From Acinetobacter sp. WCHA55 (GTDB lineage: Bacteria > Pseudomonadota > Gammaproteobacteria > Pseudomonadales > Moraxellaceae), in the NCBI RefSeq assembly GCF_002165305.2, contig NZ_CP032285.1, forward strand, positions 124,001 through 188,000: 64,000 nucleotides of DNA, written 5' to 3'. Below, piece by piece: positions 34,711-43,794 of the stretch (its first letter is position 1; every line of letters starts with the position of its first letter). Under the pieces are notes generated by a model. That model did no database searches and was not told the DNA's origin. It saw only the letters and a program-made list of their open reading frames with translations. The position numbers and the translations under genes are program-made.

Positions 34711-36492
34711 ATGAACGAGATCGAACGACAAGCGCCTGAGCTGCGGGTGCAAAAATGGATTGGCAAAGATGGGGAAAGTATCGCGCCGTTCAAACTGTCA
34801 GATATCGGGCCCGGCCCGAAAATCTTGTTTGCCTTCCAGCATTGGTGCCAAGGTTGCCATTTGCATGGGTTTCCGACGCTACAAAAGTTGCATGCAGCGT
34901 TGAGCTCAAAAGACGTGGGGTTCGCAGTGATCCAGACCGTCTTCGAAGGAACGCATGAGAATACCTTCGAGAAGTTGCGCGTGAACCAGCTCAAGTATGA
35001 GCTTCCTATCGTTTTCGGTCACGACGAGCAACCGACCGGCTCGCCGTTTCCAACCTTCATGGAAGACTACCGCACACGAGGAACTCCGTGGTTTACGGTT
35101 ATCGACGCTGGCGGTAGCATTGTTTTCTCGGACTTCCATCTCGACGCGGAGCTAGAGTATGGCTTTTTGCGTGTGCGCTGTGAAGATTGTCATCACGAGC
35201 GTTTGGTCGCTTTCAGCTGCAAACGGCGTGGTTTCTGCCCCAGCTGCGGTGCCCGCCGGATGGTGGAGAGTGCCGCACTTTTGGTGGATGAAGTATTTCC
35301 CGCAGAGCCTATTCGCCAATGGGTGCTGAGTTTTCCTTTCCAGTTGCGCTTTTTGCTGGCCCGTTACCCGGAGCTGATGGGCAAGGTCTTGAGCATCGTT
35401 TACCGTATACTCTCAACCCATCTGATTAAGAAAGCGGGTTTTACCAAGGCTACGGCACAAAGTGGATCGGTAACGCTCATCCAACGCTTTGGCTCCGCGC
35501 TGAATCTGAATGTACACTACCACATGCTGTTTCTCGACGGGATTTACACCGAAGACGGCCATGGTAAACAGCGCTTCCATCGGGTCAAAGCGCCGACCCA
35601 CGATGAGCTGAATACCCTCGTCCACACGCTTAGCCATCGCATTGCTCGCTGTCTGGAAAAGCGAGGCGTATTAGAGCGCGATGCCGAGAATACCTGGTTG
35701 ACTCTGGAAGAGGAGGAAGGCGATGTGCTGACGCAACTGCAGGGCGCATCAGTGACCTATCGCATCGCCACCGGTCCTCAGCAGGGGCGCAAGGTCTTCA
35801 CCCTACAAACCTTACCGGGGCGAGAGAATCAGGCCGACACCAACAGCCGAGTGGCGAACTATGCCGGCTTCTCGCTACACGCCGGTGTCATGGCCGAAGC
35901 GCATCAGCGAGATAAGCTTGAGCGCCTGTGTCGCTATATCAGTCGGCCAGCGATCTCGGAAAAGCGTCTGGCATTGACCGCCAATGGACAAATCCGCTAC
36001 GAGCTCAAAACCCCTTACCGCAATGGCACTACGCATGTGATCTTCGAACCACTGGATTTCATTGCCAAGCTAGCGGCTTTGGTACCCAAGCCTAGGGTCA
36101 ACCTTACTCGATTCCACGGGCTTTTTGCACCGAACAGCAAACACCGCGTTCAAGTAACACCCGCTAAGCGGGGCAAAAAGCCCGATCAATCGGAAGGTCT
36201 CGATACTGGCTGGTGTGACAAGAGCCCCGCAGAGCGCCACCGCGCTATGACCTGGATGCAACGACTCAAGCGTGTTTTCAACATCGACATCGAGGTCTGT
36301 GAACACTGCGGTGGCCAAGTCAAAGTGATTGCAAGCATTGAAGACCCGAAGGTGATTGAGCTGATTCTTAATTACCTCAGGCAGAAAGCCGCTAAGGTTG
36401 ACGCTGCCAAACAGCACGAATTGCCGCCAGAGCGAGCCCCGCCACTGACTCCCAGCCTGTTCGACCCATCGCAGACTTGCCTATTTAATTGA
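34711..36492 (+). CDS. In-frame fusion of a thioredoxin-fold peroxiredoxin-like protein with an ISCR transposase
   Basis: 593 residues from ATG 34711 (GGAGG 5 bp upstream). Residues 1-~145 are a peroxiredoxin/thioredoxin-like domain with HWCQGCH as redox site and a cis-Pro-like GTPWFTV. At about residue 146 the sequence switches to an IS91/ISCR rolling-circle transposase lacking its first ~70 residues: zinc cysteines CEDC, CPSCG; HUH motif NVHYHML; the YISRPA tyrosine block; the C-terminal ECHCGG-like zinc pair. The ISCR part is close to, but clearly different from, the ISCR1 copy at 62.9 kb. Whether the fusion folds or functions is unknown; the HUH and Tyr residues are retained. Confidence 0.85.
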   Translation: MNEIERQAPELRVQKWIGKDGESIAPFKLSDIGPGPKILFAFQHWCQGCHLHGFPTLQKLHAALSSKDVGFAVIQTVFEGTHENTFEKLRVNQLKYELPIVFGHDEQPTGSPFPTFMEDYRTRGTPWFTVIDAGGSIVFSDFHLDAELEYGFLRVRCEDCHHERLVAFSCKRRGFCPSCGARRMVESAALLVDEVFPAEPIRQWVLSFPFQLRFLLARYPELMGKVLSIVYRILSTHLIKKAGFTKATAQSGSVTLIQRFGSALNLNVHYHMLFLDGIYTEDGHGKQRFHRVKAPTHDELNTLVHTLSHRIARCLEKRGVLERDAENTWLTLEEEEGDVLTQLQGASVTYRIATGPQQGRKVFTLQTLPGRENQADTNSRVANYAGFSLHAGVMAEAHQRDKLERLCRYISRPAISEKRLALTANGQIRYELKTPYRNGTTHVIFEPLDFIAKLAALVPKPRVNLTRFHGLFAPNSKHRVQVTPAKRGKKPDQSEGLDTGWCDKSPAERHRAMTWMQRLKRVFNIDIEVCEHCGGQVKVIASIEDPKVIELILNYLRQKAAKVDAAKQHELPPERAPPLTPSLFDPSQTCLFN

Positions 36493-36706
36493 CGCGCCTA
36501 AGTTCTCAATCCATGCACTGTCAGCCTTTGCGGCAGGCCGGTGGGGCAACTGTCGGCTAGAGATCCATTCGCCAGGCACTTTTCGGTCAAATCGACCAAA
36601 ATACGACCTGCTTTAGGCGCTGTGAAGCTAAATTCTGGGGCTTAGGCAATAAAAATGAGCAGCAATTTCGGGTATGATACTTCAGCTTAGGGGTGAAAAG
36701 GTGCTT
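35146..36706 (+). mobile_element. 5'-truncated ISCR element (ISCR1-related group)
   Basis: Rolling-circle element whose transposase N-terminus is missing and fused to the peroxiredoxin gene at ~35146. The 3' end extends past the stop (36492) through ~210 bp to a junction at ~36707 where the integrase remnant resumes. IS91-type elements move by one-ended rolling-circle replication and can carry adjacent DNA, so it may have brought in neighbouring redox genes. Subtype (ISCR3/14/27 group) not settled. Confidence 0.75.
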
Positions 36707-37180
36707 TATACTTCCTATACTCAAATCTATATCTTTAATGCGTAGTTGTAATAACTCTGTCAATCTCATGCCTGTGCCATAGAGCATTTTAGCCATTAAC
36801 AGATGAATACCTGATAAATGTTTAAAAACGGACTGAACCTCTAGGTGTGTTAATGCTACAGGTAATCTTTTGGGTTTATTGGGTCGATTTAATTCTAGTA
36901 ACCAAGGTAGCCCTACGCCAAGTACCTCCTTATATAAGAAAAGTAATGCTGAAAGTGCTTGATGATGTGTAGATTGTGAAACATTTCCCACGTTCACCAA
37001 ATGTGACAGATAAGATTCCACTTCCAATCGACCCATCTCTTGTGGATGACGCATTTGATGAAAAATTACATAGCGTTTTATCCAACCACAATACGCTTGC
37101 TCAGTTCGATAACTCATATGCTTATAGCGTATACGTTGTCTAACTAAATCGAATAGTTTTGGGTGCTGAGTTGTCATCAT
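36587..37180 (-). pseudogene. Integron-type integrase (IntI-like), C-terminus lost
   Basis: ATG at 37180 with AAGGA upstream. The first ~155 residues align by eye along their length with IntI1 at 58.9-59.9 kb (RIRYKHMSYRTEQAYCGW against [40 protein letters not shown] matches the first catalytic Arg box). After GSI (~36710) the frame continues into ISCR sequence to a stop at 36587, so the HxxR box, the catalytic Tyr and the integron-specific insertion are absent. Low GC, unlike IntI1. Inactive; it faces away from the DM13 cassette like an integron platform. Confidence 0.75.
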
Positions 37181-37322
37181 ATTATCCTTGTTATTTTTTT
37201 TGTTTAATGATAATTTTAGTTTAAATAAATCAATGCTTTTTGTTGTATTTTTAATCAAATAGGTGTCTTATGCAGCAAGTTTTTTTTTCATCTTATGTGT
37301 CACCTCTGCCGCATAAGAGTAG

Positions 37323-37916
37323 TTGGGCGTCTTCATCCAATCTGTGAGGCTTTCATCCAATGAAGAAAGCAATCCTTCTCGTTGTGTCTCATGTGTGCGT
37401 TCTCGCGGCGGGCTTCGCGCTTGGTGTCTATGCGCTTCCTATCCTTACCGCCCCTACTGCACCCACGCTAGCCGAAACCTCGCTAGCAGCGAGCCAAAGC
37501 ATCTACAAGGGGGAGTTCCGGCGCGACCTCAAAGACAGTGACGCCCTCCATTGGGGGCAAGGCACAGTGAACGTGGGCTCAAAGAGCATTGCGTTCACCG
37601 GCAAGCTAGCGCCTGGCCCTGACTACAAGCTCTACCTATCTCCTGAGTTCGTGGAAACGGAAAAAGACTTTGCACGTCTGAAGCCGCAGATGAAACGCAT
37701 AGGCGATGTTCGTACCTTCGAGAACTTCGTGGTTCCTGTGCCTGAATCAATAGACGTCTCGCAGTACAAAGCCGTCATCGTCTGGTGTGAGTCTTTCTCA
37801 CAGTTCATTACTGCCGCTGAATACAGGTAGTCCATGCTCAGTGCAAAGACGCCCAACACTTCCATCGAGAGGGACGTCCAAGGGCTGTCGCCCTCGGCCG
37901 CCCCTCATGTCAAACG
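37323..37916 (+). mobile_element. Integron gene cassette with DM13 gene
   Basis: Bounded by core sites GTTGGGC (37322-37328) and GTTAGGC (37916-37922). It lies 140 bp from the integrase remnant and reads away from it, the normal integron layout. The ~140 bp between (37181-37322) would contain that integron's attI. Confidence 0.75.
37360..37830 (+). CDS. DM13 domain protein (cassette-borne)
   Basis: 156 residues. An N-terminal membrane segment or signal (residues 5-30) precedes a DM13-like domain: GEFRRDLKDSDALHWGQG, then GPDYKLYLSP and a final YKAVIVWCESFSQFITAAEY with a conserved Cys. DM13 domains are predicted to serve redox or electron-transfer roles at the cell envelope; this fits the surrounding redox genes but is not proof. 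Occupies almost the whole cassette. Confidence 0.75.
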   Translation: MKKAILLVVSHVCVLAAGFALGVYALPILTAPTAPTLAETSLAASQSIYKGEFRRDLKDSDALHWGQGTVNVGSKSIAFTGKLAPGPDYKLYLSPEFVETEKDFARLKPQMKRIGDVRTFENFVVPVPESIDVSQYKAVIVWCESFSQFITAAEYR

Positions 37917-37922
37917 TTAGGC
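37851..37922 (+). repeat. attC site of the DM13 cassette
   Basis: 72 bp from GCCCAAC to GTTAGGC with a central imperfect palindrome (AGGGCTGTCGCCCT). Nearly identical to the attC of aac(6')-Ib at 61187-61258. Confidence 0.85.
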
Positions 37923-37931
37923 AATAAAACT

Positions 37932-38033
37932 ATGTCATCATTTTCAGACTCTAAGGCAATCAGTGGCTACGCAGAAAACGCTACATTCGATAATCCCACA
38001 GAGCGACTAGTGAAGCAACTTGAGCAAGGTTAA
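37932..38033 (+). pseudogene. Start of a second, truncated cassette gene
   Basis: 33 codons from ATG 37932, 10 bp after the attC core. The peptide (MSSFSDSKAISGYAENATFD...) looks like the beginning of a longer cassette protein, possibly methyltransferase-like, but it stops and no further attC follows before the GC-rich block. Function unknown. Confidence 0.4.
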
Positions 38034-38164
38034 TCGTTGGAAGGTGGGCAATCATCCTGATTGCCACCCATCCCCTGATGCCCACTACAGGCGTTGCGCG
38101 CTGTAACTCTGTTGATCAGCGTGCGAAAACCCGGATCCGGATAGGAGGAGCGTCAACGATTGAA

Positions 38165-38362
38165 TCAATCCGTTGGGAGAGGGCGGCTCCGCTCCGTCAG
38201 CTCGGCAATAGATAACCCATTCTCGCCGAGCAACTCTCTGATCCGATCGACGATATGAGCCCCTAGCGCCGCTGTCTTGGTCCCCCCCACAGATTCCCAA
38301 GATGCGAGTTCACACGCCGATACCTCGTGGTCAGCGCCGAAGTGCTTCTGTCGGTATGTCAC
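38165..38362 (-). CDS. Short ORF coupled to the DUF1330 gene
   Basis: GTG at 38362 overlaps the stop of the DUF1330 gene by 4 bp (GTGA), suggesting coupling. 65 residues with a helical C-terminal half (IVDRIRELLGENGLSIAEL). May be a truncated gene at the edge of the GC-rich segment. No family recognised. Confidence 0.35.
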   Translation of the reverse strand: MTYRQKHFGADHEVSACELASWESVGGTKTAALGAHIVDRIRELLGENGLSIAELTERSRPLPTD

Positions 38363-38652
38363 CGCCGCCCTTCAATGATAAAGGCGCGGTAACGGGAACC
38401 GGCAAAGCGTTGAGCAGCGATGGTTTGGTAGGCGGGACTGTCATACCAGTCGCGAGCGGCCTGCATCGTCGGGAAACGCAAGATTACGGCCCCTTCGATG
38501 GGCGGCCCCTCCAAATGCTGGATCGCGCCATAAGCGGCGAGAAAGGTAACGTCGTGACCATCGAACGATGGTCCGACGCCTGCAGAATAGGTTGCGAGTG
38601 CATGTGGGTCGCTGGTTTCTTCCCGCGTAAAGACGACGAACGCTTCCATCAT
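38359..38652 (-). CDS. DUF1330 domain protein
   Basis: 97 residues from ATG 38652, 5 bp after GAGAGG. Shows the ferredoxin-like DUF1330 pattern with GAVILRFPTMQAARDWYDSPAYQ and a short RAFIIEG end. Family members are small cytoplasmic dimers of unknown function. It is the first recognisable member of the GC-rich minus-strand set that runs to msrB. Confidence 0.8.
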   Translation of the reverse strand: MMEAFVVFTREETSDPHALATYSAGVGPSFDGHDVTFLAAYGAIQHLEGPPIEGAVILRFPTMQAARDWYDSPAYQTIAAQRFAGSRYRAFIIEGRR

Positions 38653-38710
38653 TAGGCCTCTCAAAGGTTGGATCTGTTGGCCATTACCACCGGTGATGGC
38701 CTCACAGTCG

Positions 38711-39142
38711 TCAGGCTGGCAACTGGAACCCGATTTTCATGAGTGCCTCGACGCACGCATCCTGATCCTGCTGATAGTTGCCTCCGGAGATGCCTATGCC
38801 GCCGATCAACTTCCCATCCTCCAGAATCGGATAACCGCCGCCGACAGCGACCATCCGAGGGCGATAGGCTAGCGGCGCCACTTTTGGATCGTTGGTCACA
38901 TAGTCGTTCCAGACATGGGTCGGGAACCCAAACGAGGCGGAACTCCAGGCCTTGTCGATGGCAACATCGACGGTAAGGAACGGCGCATCGTCGGTGCGCT
39001 CGAACGCGCGCAGGTTACCGGTGGCGTCGACGACGGCGACGGCAGCCGGGATGCCGATGGCACGGGCCGCAGCGAGCGCCGCGTCGATGAGGGCGACTGC
39101 GGTTTCGCGGTTGATCGAGGCGGTGGCAATAGATTTGGTCAT
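38711..39142 (-). CDS. GlcG/HbpS family haem-binding-like protein
   Basis: 143 residues from ATG 39142. Has the family's AVVDATGNLRAFERTDDAPFLTVDVA and GGGYPI...GGIGISGG motifs. HbpS-like proteins bind haem or corrinoids and are linked to redox sensing in some bacteria; GlcG's role is unclear. No signal peptide, hence cytoplasmic. Sits between the DUF1330 and quinone-oxidoreductase-like genes. Confidence 0.8.
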   Translation of the reverse strand: MTKSIATASINRETAVALIDAALAAARAIGIPAAVAVVDATGNLRAFERTDDAPFLTVDVAIDKAWSSASFGFPTHVWNDYVTNDPKVAPLAYRPRMVAVGGGYPILEDGKLIGGIGISGGNYQQDQDACVEALMKIGFQLPA

Positions 39143-39214
39143 GGGATTCTCATCGCTGGGGCATAACCCGTTCGGCTTTTTGAGGTTGGACAAGATGTTT
39201 GGCGATCGCGGTCG

Positions 39215-40228
39215 TTAGAAGCCTTCGAGGACGATCTTGCCTTTAGCCGCGCCACTTTCGATCAGTGCATGCACCGTCTTCAGATTGGCGGCATTGATCG
39301 GCGACAGTCGCCGGGTCAGCGTCGTGCGGATTTTGCCGTCGTCAACCAGCGCTGCCATCGCATCCAGAATCTCGCCCTGCTCATTCATGTCGGGCGTGCC
39401 GTAGATCGACCGCGTGAACATCAGCTCGTGGTGGATCGACACCGCCTTGCGCTTGAAAACCATGATATCGAATGCCTTGGGATCGTCGATCAGTCCGAAC
39501 CGTCCTTGTGGGGCGATCAGTTCGGCGATGTCGGCGACATGTTGCTCGGTATGTGTGGTCGAAAAGACGAAAGCGGGAGCACCGATGCCGAGTTCGGCGA
39601 TCTGTGGCGCGAGCGGACGAGAATGGTCGATGACGTGGTGAGCTCCAAGCCCTCTTACCCACTCTTGGGTTTCCGGTCGAGAGGCTGTGGCGATGACGGT
39701 GAGGTCCGTGCGCTGTCGCGCGATCTGGACGGCGATCGACCCAACCCCGCCCGCGCCACCGATGATGAGGATCGCCTCCGCCGCACCGGGTACGGGCTTC
39801 GCCACGTCCAGGCGGTCGAACATCGCCTCCCAGGCCGTCAACGTCGTCAGCGGCAGCGCCGCCGCTTCCGCCCAGGAGAGCGACGCAGGTTTGTGACCGA
39901 CAATCCGGGCGTCGACGAGATGGAACTCCGCATTGGTACCGGGCCGTGTGATCGATCCGGCATAATAGACCTCGTCGCCTAACTCGAACTGCGTGACGTC
40001 GGGGCCGACCTCGCGCACAATCCCGGCGGCATCCCATCCCAGCACCTTCCAATCGCCATCTGCCGGCGGCGTGCTGTTGCGGACCTTGTAGTCGACCGGG
40101 TTGACCGAGACGGCCTTCACCTCAACCAGGATATCGTATCCTGCAGCGACAGGCCGAGGCAGATTGATGTCGACCAGCGCGGCATCCGCGGCGATGGGTC
40201 CCGGAACCTTGTAACCAATGGCTTTCAT
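39215..40228 (-). CDS. Zinc-type alcohol dehydrogenase-like/quinone oxidoreductase
   Basis: 337 residues, medium-chain dehydrogenase/reductase: GroES-like N-terminal domain with VSVNPVDYKVR and GWDAAGIVREVG; Rossmann glycine motif GGAGGVGSIAVQIAR at about residues 156-170. The structural zinc cysteines of true alcohol dehydrogenases are absent, so NADPH:quinone or enone reductase activity is more likely. Would detoxify reactive carbonyls or quinones. Confidence 0.85.
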   Translation of the reverse strand: MKAIGYKVPGPIAADAALVDINLPRPVAAGYDILVEVKAVSVNPVDYKVRNSTPPADGDWKVLGWDAAGIVREVGPDVTQFELGDEVYYAGSITRPGTNAEFHLVDARIVGHKPASLSWAEAAALPLTTLTAWEAMFDRLDVAKPVPGAAEAILIIGGAGGVGSIAVQIARQRTDLTVIATASRPETQEWVRGLGAHHVIDHSRPLAPQIAELGIGAPAFVFSTTHTEQHVADIAELIAPQGRFGLIDDPKAFDIMVFKRKAVSIHHELMFTRSIYGTPDMNEQGEILDAMAALVDDGKIRTTLTRRLSPINAANLKTVHALIESGAAKGKIVLEGF

Positions 40229-40273
40229 AAATGTCTCCAGCTTGCTTGATCGGATGACGCGAATGCTCGTTAG

Positions 40274-40582
40274 TCAACTTCTTCTACATTGAGGTCCCGA
40301 CTCTTGAACTGGGTCGCGGTAGCAGATTTCATCGAACACGTCGATCAACAGGCCTTTATGCTCTGTCGCCGGATCGGTGATCGCGTAGATGTTGGAGGCA
40401 TCTTCGCCGTCGTCCCCGCTCTCGAGGCGCAACGCCGCATCGACGCGAATGCTGCATGCATCGAGGGTTGACCCTAGTTCGAGATCGACGAGATTGCCGT
40501 CCTTGACGCGGTATTCGCGGTCATAGCCGTTGGCGATGAATGACTGGACTGCTTCTAGAACGTCGGTCACCTGGGAGGTCAT
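40274..40582 (-). CDS. Small conserved acidic protein, unknown
   Basis: 102 residues from ATG 40582 (GGAGG upstream). Contains NGYDREYRVKDGNLVDLE and IYAITDPATEHKGLLIDVFDE. Relatives are sometimes labelled phosphoribosylpyrophosphate synthetase, but no PRPP-binding motif is present and that label looks wrong. Function unknown. Confidence 0.65.
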   Translation of the reverse strand: MTSQVTDVLEAVQSFIANGYDREYRVKDGNLVDLELGSTLDACSIRVDAALRLESGDDGEDASNIYAITDPATEHKGLLIDVFDEICYRDPVQESGPQCRRS

Positions 40583-40673
40583 GGAAGCACCTTCATCTTG
40601 AACTGGATTGGACACGCTCGCGCACAAAGCGCGCTGTGACTCGGCGGACGGAGAAGCTCGCGAAGTGCGTTAC

Positions 40674-41642
40674 TCATAGCCACTTGGCCTTCTTGAAGCG
40701 CATGAACAGGAGAAGGCAGAACACCGCTATCACTCCGAGCACGACGAAGTAGCCATATGGCGTGTCCAGTTCCGGCATGTGCTTGAAGTTCATGCCATAT
40801 ATTCCGGCGATCGCCGTCGGGACCGTCAAGATCGCCGCCCAGGCCGCGAGCTGGCGAGTGACCACACCGATCCTTTGCGCTTCCAGAAGGCTGCTGGCCT
40901 CGAAGACCGTGGACAGGACAAGCAGGAGGCCGTCGACCATGGACTGCACGCGGTGGACATGGTCCGCGACGTCGTGGAAATATGGTGTCATTTCGGCGCT
41001 GATGCAGGGAAAGTGGCCGCGAACGAGCTTTCGCACCAGCTCGGCCATAGCCCCGAGCGTGCGCTGGAACCGCGTGAGTTCGGACCTTAGTTCGAAGATT
41101 CGCGCCACCTCTTCTGGCCCGAGGAAATCGTGCAGCGACCGTCGCTCCATCGCCAGGACGTCGTCCTCGATCATTTCGAAGATGGGCAGATACTGGTCGA
41201 CCACTCGGTGCAAGATCGCGTGCAGCACATAGTCGACACCCTTGCCGAACTGCGTCGGCGATGCCTCGAGTTGCTCCCGAAGTTTGCCCAGCGCTCCGGC
41301 ATTGCCGTGCCGCACGGTGATAAGGTGATTGTGACCGGTGAAGATCGCCATCTTGCCGTAGCTGATCCGGTCGCCGACCAGCTCGGCGGTCTGGGCGACG
41401 ACGTACAACTCATCGTTGTAGACCTCGAGCTTGGGCGGGCACAGCGGGTGCATGGCGTTGTCGATCGCCAAAGGATGGAGGTTATACGTCGTCTGGATCG
41501 CGCTGAGTTCGTCTGCGGTGGGCTCGCTAAGCGCGATCCAGCAGAAGCCCGAGCGATTCTCGTTTAGTTCGACGTGCTCATCGAGCCTGATTTCACGGAC
41601 TCGCTTACCTTCGTTGTAATAATATGCGGCGATAATGGTCAT
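40674..41642 (-). CDS. corA: CorA family magnesium/cobalt transporter
   Basis: 322 residues from ATG 41642. Large cytoplasmic helical domain, then two C-terminal membrane helices with the signature YGMN (in AGIYGMNFKHMPEL) between them. CorA pentamers import Mg2+ and also Co2+/Ni2+. Its start overlaps the stop of the GST gene by 4 bp (ATGA), so the two are translationally coupled. Confidence 0.9.
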   Translation of the reverse strand: MTIIAAYYYNEGKRVREIRLDEHVELNENRSGFCWIALSEPTADELSAIQTTYNLHPLAIDNAMHPLCPPKLEVYNDELYVVAQTAELVGDRISYGKMAIFTGHNHLITVRHGNAGALGKLREQLEASPTQFGKGVDYVLHAILHRVVDQYLPIFEMIEDDVLAMERRSLHDFLGPEEVARIFELRSELTRFQRTLGAMAELVRKLVRGHFPCISAEMTPYFHDVADHVHRVQSMVDGLLLVLSTVFEASSLLEAQRIGVVTRQLAAWAAILTVPTAIAGIYGMNFKHMPELDTPYGYFVVLGVIAVFCLLLFMRFKKAKWL

Positions 41643-42343
41643 GCAGGCCTCGCAGGAATTCGCAGGCCACGCTGTACAGCCGGTCGCGCCAGCCCGCGTT
41701 CGAGCCATGCCTGCACGTTCGAATAGCTACTTAGGCCGAGGATGTCGCCCGCTGCGTAGAATTCGACCAGCGCATTCACCCAGCCAAACGTCGCAATGTC
41801 CGCGATCGAGTAATCATCGACAATCCATTCGCGGCCCTCCAGCCGGTGATCCAGGACCCCGAGAAGACGCCTGGATTCATCAACAAAGCGCTGCCGAGGT
41901 CGCTTGTCCTCATAGTCCTTGCCGGCAAATCGCAGGAAAAAGCCTAGCTGTCCGAACATCGGCCCGATGGCCGACATCTGAAAGAACACCCACGCTAGGG
42001 TCTCGTAACGCTGGCCTGGTTCGGTGGAGATGAACTGACCCGTCTTGTCGGCCAGATAGAGGAGGATCGCACCGGATTCCCATAAGGCGATGGGTCTACC
42101 GTCAGGGCCAGCCGGATCGATGATCGCCGGTATGCGTCCGTTCGGGTTCAGCGACACGAACGCCGGATCCTTCGACTCGTTGTTCGAGATGTCGATCAGG
42201 TGGGGCTCGTACGCCAGGCCAGTCTCCTCAAGCATGATCGAGACCTTGACGCCATTGGGCGTAGGGGCTGCGTAGAGTTGCAGGCGATCGGGATGAGATG
42301 CCGGCCAGCGCTGCGTGATCGGAAAGGACGAGAGGTCTGGCAT
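41639..42343 (-). CDS. Glutathione S-transferase family protein (YfcG-like)
   Basis: 234 residues from ATG 42343. Thioredoxin-fold N-terminus with LYAAPTPNGVKVSIMLEE, PNGRIPAI (cis-Pro) and ESGAILLYLA (glutathione-binding Glu-Ser), then the all-helical C-domain. TPNGVK followed by an N-rich loop resembles the Nu-class/YfcG disulfide-bond reductases. Uses glutathione, linking it to grxC and gor in the same block. Confidence 0.85.
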   Translation of the reverse strand: MPDLSSFPITQRWPASHPDRLQLYAAPTPNGVKVSIMLEETGLAYEPHLIDISNNESKDPAFVSLNPNGRIPAIIDPAGPDGRPIALWESGAILLYLADKTGQFISTEPGQRYETLAWVFFQMSAIGPMFGQLGFFLRFAGKDYEDKRPRQRFVDESRRLLGVLDHRLEGREWIVDDYSIADIATFGWVNALVEFYAAGDILGLSSYSNVQAWLERGLARPAVQRGLRIPARPA

Positions 42344-42483
42344 AAATCTGCGATCCTGGTGTTGCGATGGCGACTGACTGGAACGAGCCGTCACTCTGAA
42401 GTAGGGTTCGATGACCGCGTCGCTGAACGACGCGGTCACGAAGATTGCGGACCGGACCGGCGCAGTGGCAACGGCAGTGAAGC

Positions 42484-43023
42484 CTATTCCGCCGCGGTCC
42501 CGGCCGCTGGCTGTACGTCGTCAACCTTTTGGCGCTTCGGAAGCACCCAGCCGGGACGGACGAAGTGGCAGGTGTAGCCGCCCGGGCGCTTCTCCAGATA
42601 ATCCTGGTGATCGGGCTCGGCCTCCCAGAACTCGCCGACCGGCTGGACCTCGGTCACCACTTTGCCATCCCACAGCCCCGAGGCATCCACATCGGCGATC
42701 GTATCCTCGGCGACGCGCTTCTGCTCCTCGTCGACATAATAGATGCCCGACCGGTAGGAGAGCCCACGATCATTGCCCTGGCGGTTCAGCGTCGTCGGAT
42801 CGTGGATCTGGAAGAAGAATTCCAGGATGTTCCGGTAGCTCGTCACTGTCGGGTCGAAGACAATCTCGATCCCCTCGGCATGCGTGCCGTGATTACGATA
42901 CGTGGCGTTCGGAATATCGCCGCCCGTGTAACCCACACGGGTCGAGATGATGCCGGGCCGCTTGCGGATCAGATCCTGCATGCCCCAGAAACATCCTCCT
43001 GCGAGAACAGCGCGCTGATGCAT
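42484..43023 (-). CDS. msrA: Peptide methionine-S-sulfoxide reductase
   Basis: 179 residues. The catalytic GCFWG motif is at residues 10-14; GYTGG and [11 protein letters not shown] are conserved MsrA blocks. No obvious resolving Cys pair is seen at the C-terminus, so recycling may use thioredoxin or glutaredoxin directly. The start lies 1 bp after the msrB stop. Repairs oxidised methionine (S-epimer). Confidence 0.93.
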   Translation of the reverse strand: MHQRAVLAGGCFWGMQDLIRKRPGIISTRVGYTGGDIPNATYRNHGTHAEGIEIVFDPTVTSYRNILEFFFQIHDPTTLNRQGNDRGLSYRSGIYYVDEEQKRVAEDTIADVDASGLWDGKVVTEVQPVGEFWEAEPDHQDYLEKRPGGYTCHFVRPGWVLPKRQKVDDVQPAAGTAAE

Positions 43024-43024
43024 G

Positions 43025-43468
43025 TTAAGCCTCCTCTACTTGATCGAGATATTCACCGTATCCCTCGGACTCCATCTCGTCGCGCGGGATGAAGCGAAGG
43101 GACGCTGAGTTGATGCAGTACCGCAGACCGCCGCGGTCGGAAGGACCATCGGGGAACACATGGCCGAGATGACTGTCTGCGTGTACTGACCTGACCTCCG
43201 TCCGGACCATGCCGTGTGCGCTGTCCCGCACCTCGTTCACGTTTGCCGAAACGATCGGCTTGGTGAAGCTGGGCCAGCCAGTACCCGAATCGAACTTGTC
43301 CGTCGAAGCGAACAGTGGCTCTCCCGACACTATGTCGACGTAGATGCCAGGCTCCTTGTTGTCGTTGTACTCGCCCGTGAAGGGCCTTTCGGTGCCCGCC
43401 TCCTGGGTAATTCGGTGTTGCTCGGGAGTCAGGTGGTCGATTGCTGTCTGTGACTTTTCAAACTTCAT
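43025..43468 (-). CDS. msrB: Peptide methionine-R-sulfoxide reductase
   Basis: 147 residues from ATG 43468. Catalytic Cys in [18 protein letters not shown] and DSHLGHVF are invariant MsrB blocks. The two CxxC zinc-binding pairs of the zinc-type enzymes are absent. First gene of the minus-strand run msrB-msrA, then GST-corA and the rest. Repairs the R-epimer, complementing MsrA. Confidence 0.93.
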   Translation of the reverse strand: MKFEKSQTAIDHLTPEQHRITQEAGTERPFTGEYNDNKEPGIYVDIVSGEPLFASTDKFDSGTGWPSFTKPIVSANVNEVRDSAHGMVRTEVRSVHADSHLGHVFPDGPSDRGGLRYCINSASLRFIPRDEMESEGYGEYLDQVEEA

Positions 43469-43794
43469 TACAGTCTCCAATACTTATCTAGAGGGCCAGG
43501 CACGCTACCGCTAATTTTTTATGTCTCCTGATTTGCTCCTACAATGGTAGTGGGATGGCAAACGAGGTTTTACTAAGTGTTGGAAAATTAGAGATTTAAA
43601 TTTCGCGTCTATTAATTCTAGCGCAACTGAGTGGTTAAGCAAGTACGTAATCAGTAAATATTAAAAAAATAACACAAAAGCACGATTATATAATACAGTG
43701 TCAGTGTTTTATGATAATCAACAACGCCTGTTTAGATGCTGGTAGATGCGAATTTTTTGGCGTACAGTCAAAATTTTCTGATGGTTGCTTAGTG
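43469..43794. other. AT-rich gap between msrB and the IS21 remnant
   Basis: About 325 bp in which GC content falls back; presumably contains the msrB promoter (reading left) and the boundary of the GC-rich segment. No gene seen. Confidence 0.4.

Noticed and set aside
39269-39982. Long plus-strand ORF opposite the dehydrogenase gene
   Set aside because: Mirror of a high-GC coding region on the minus strand; Arg-rich translation without family features. The same applies to other long antisense frames between 31 and 44 kb.
40274-40582. Phosphoribosylpyrophosphate synthetase
   Set aside because: The small protein resembles entries carrying that name, but it is about one third of the enzyme's length and has no PRPP-binding motif.
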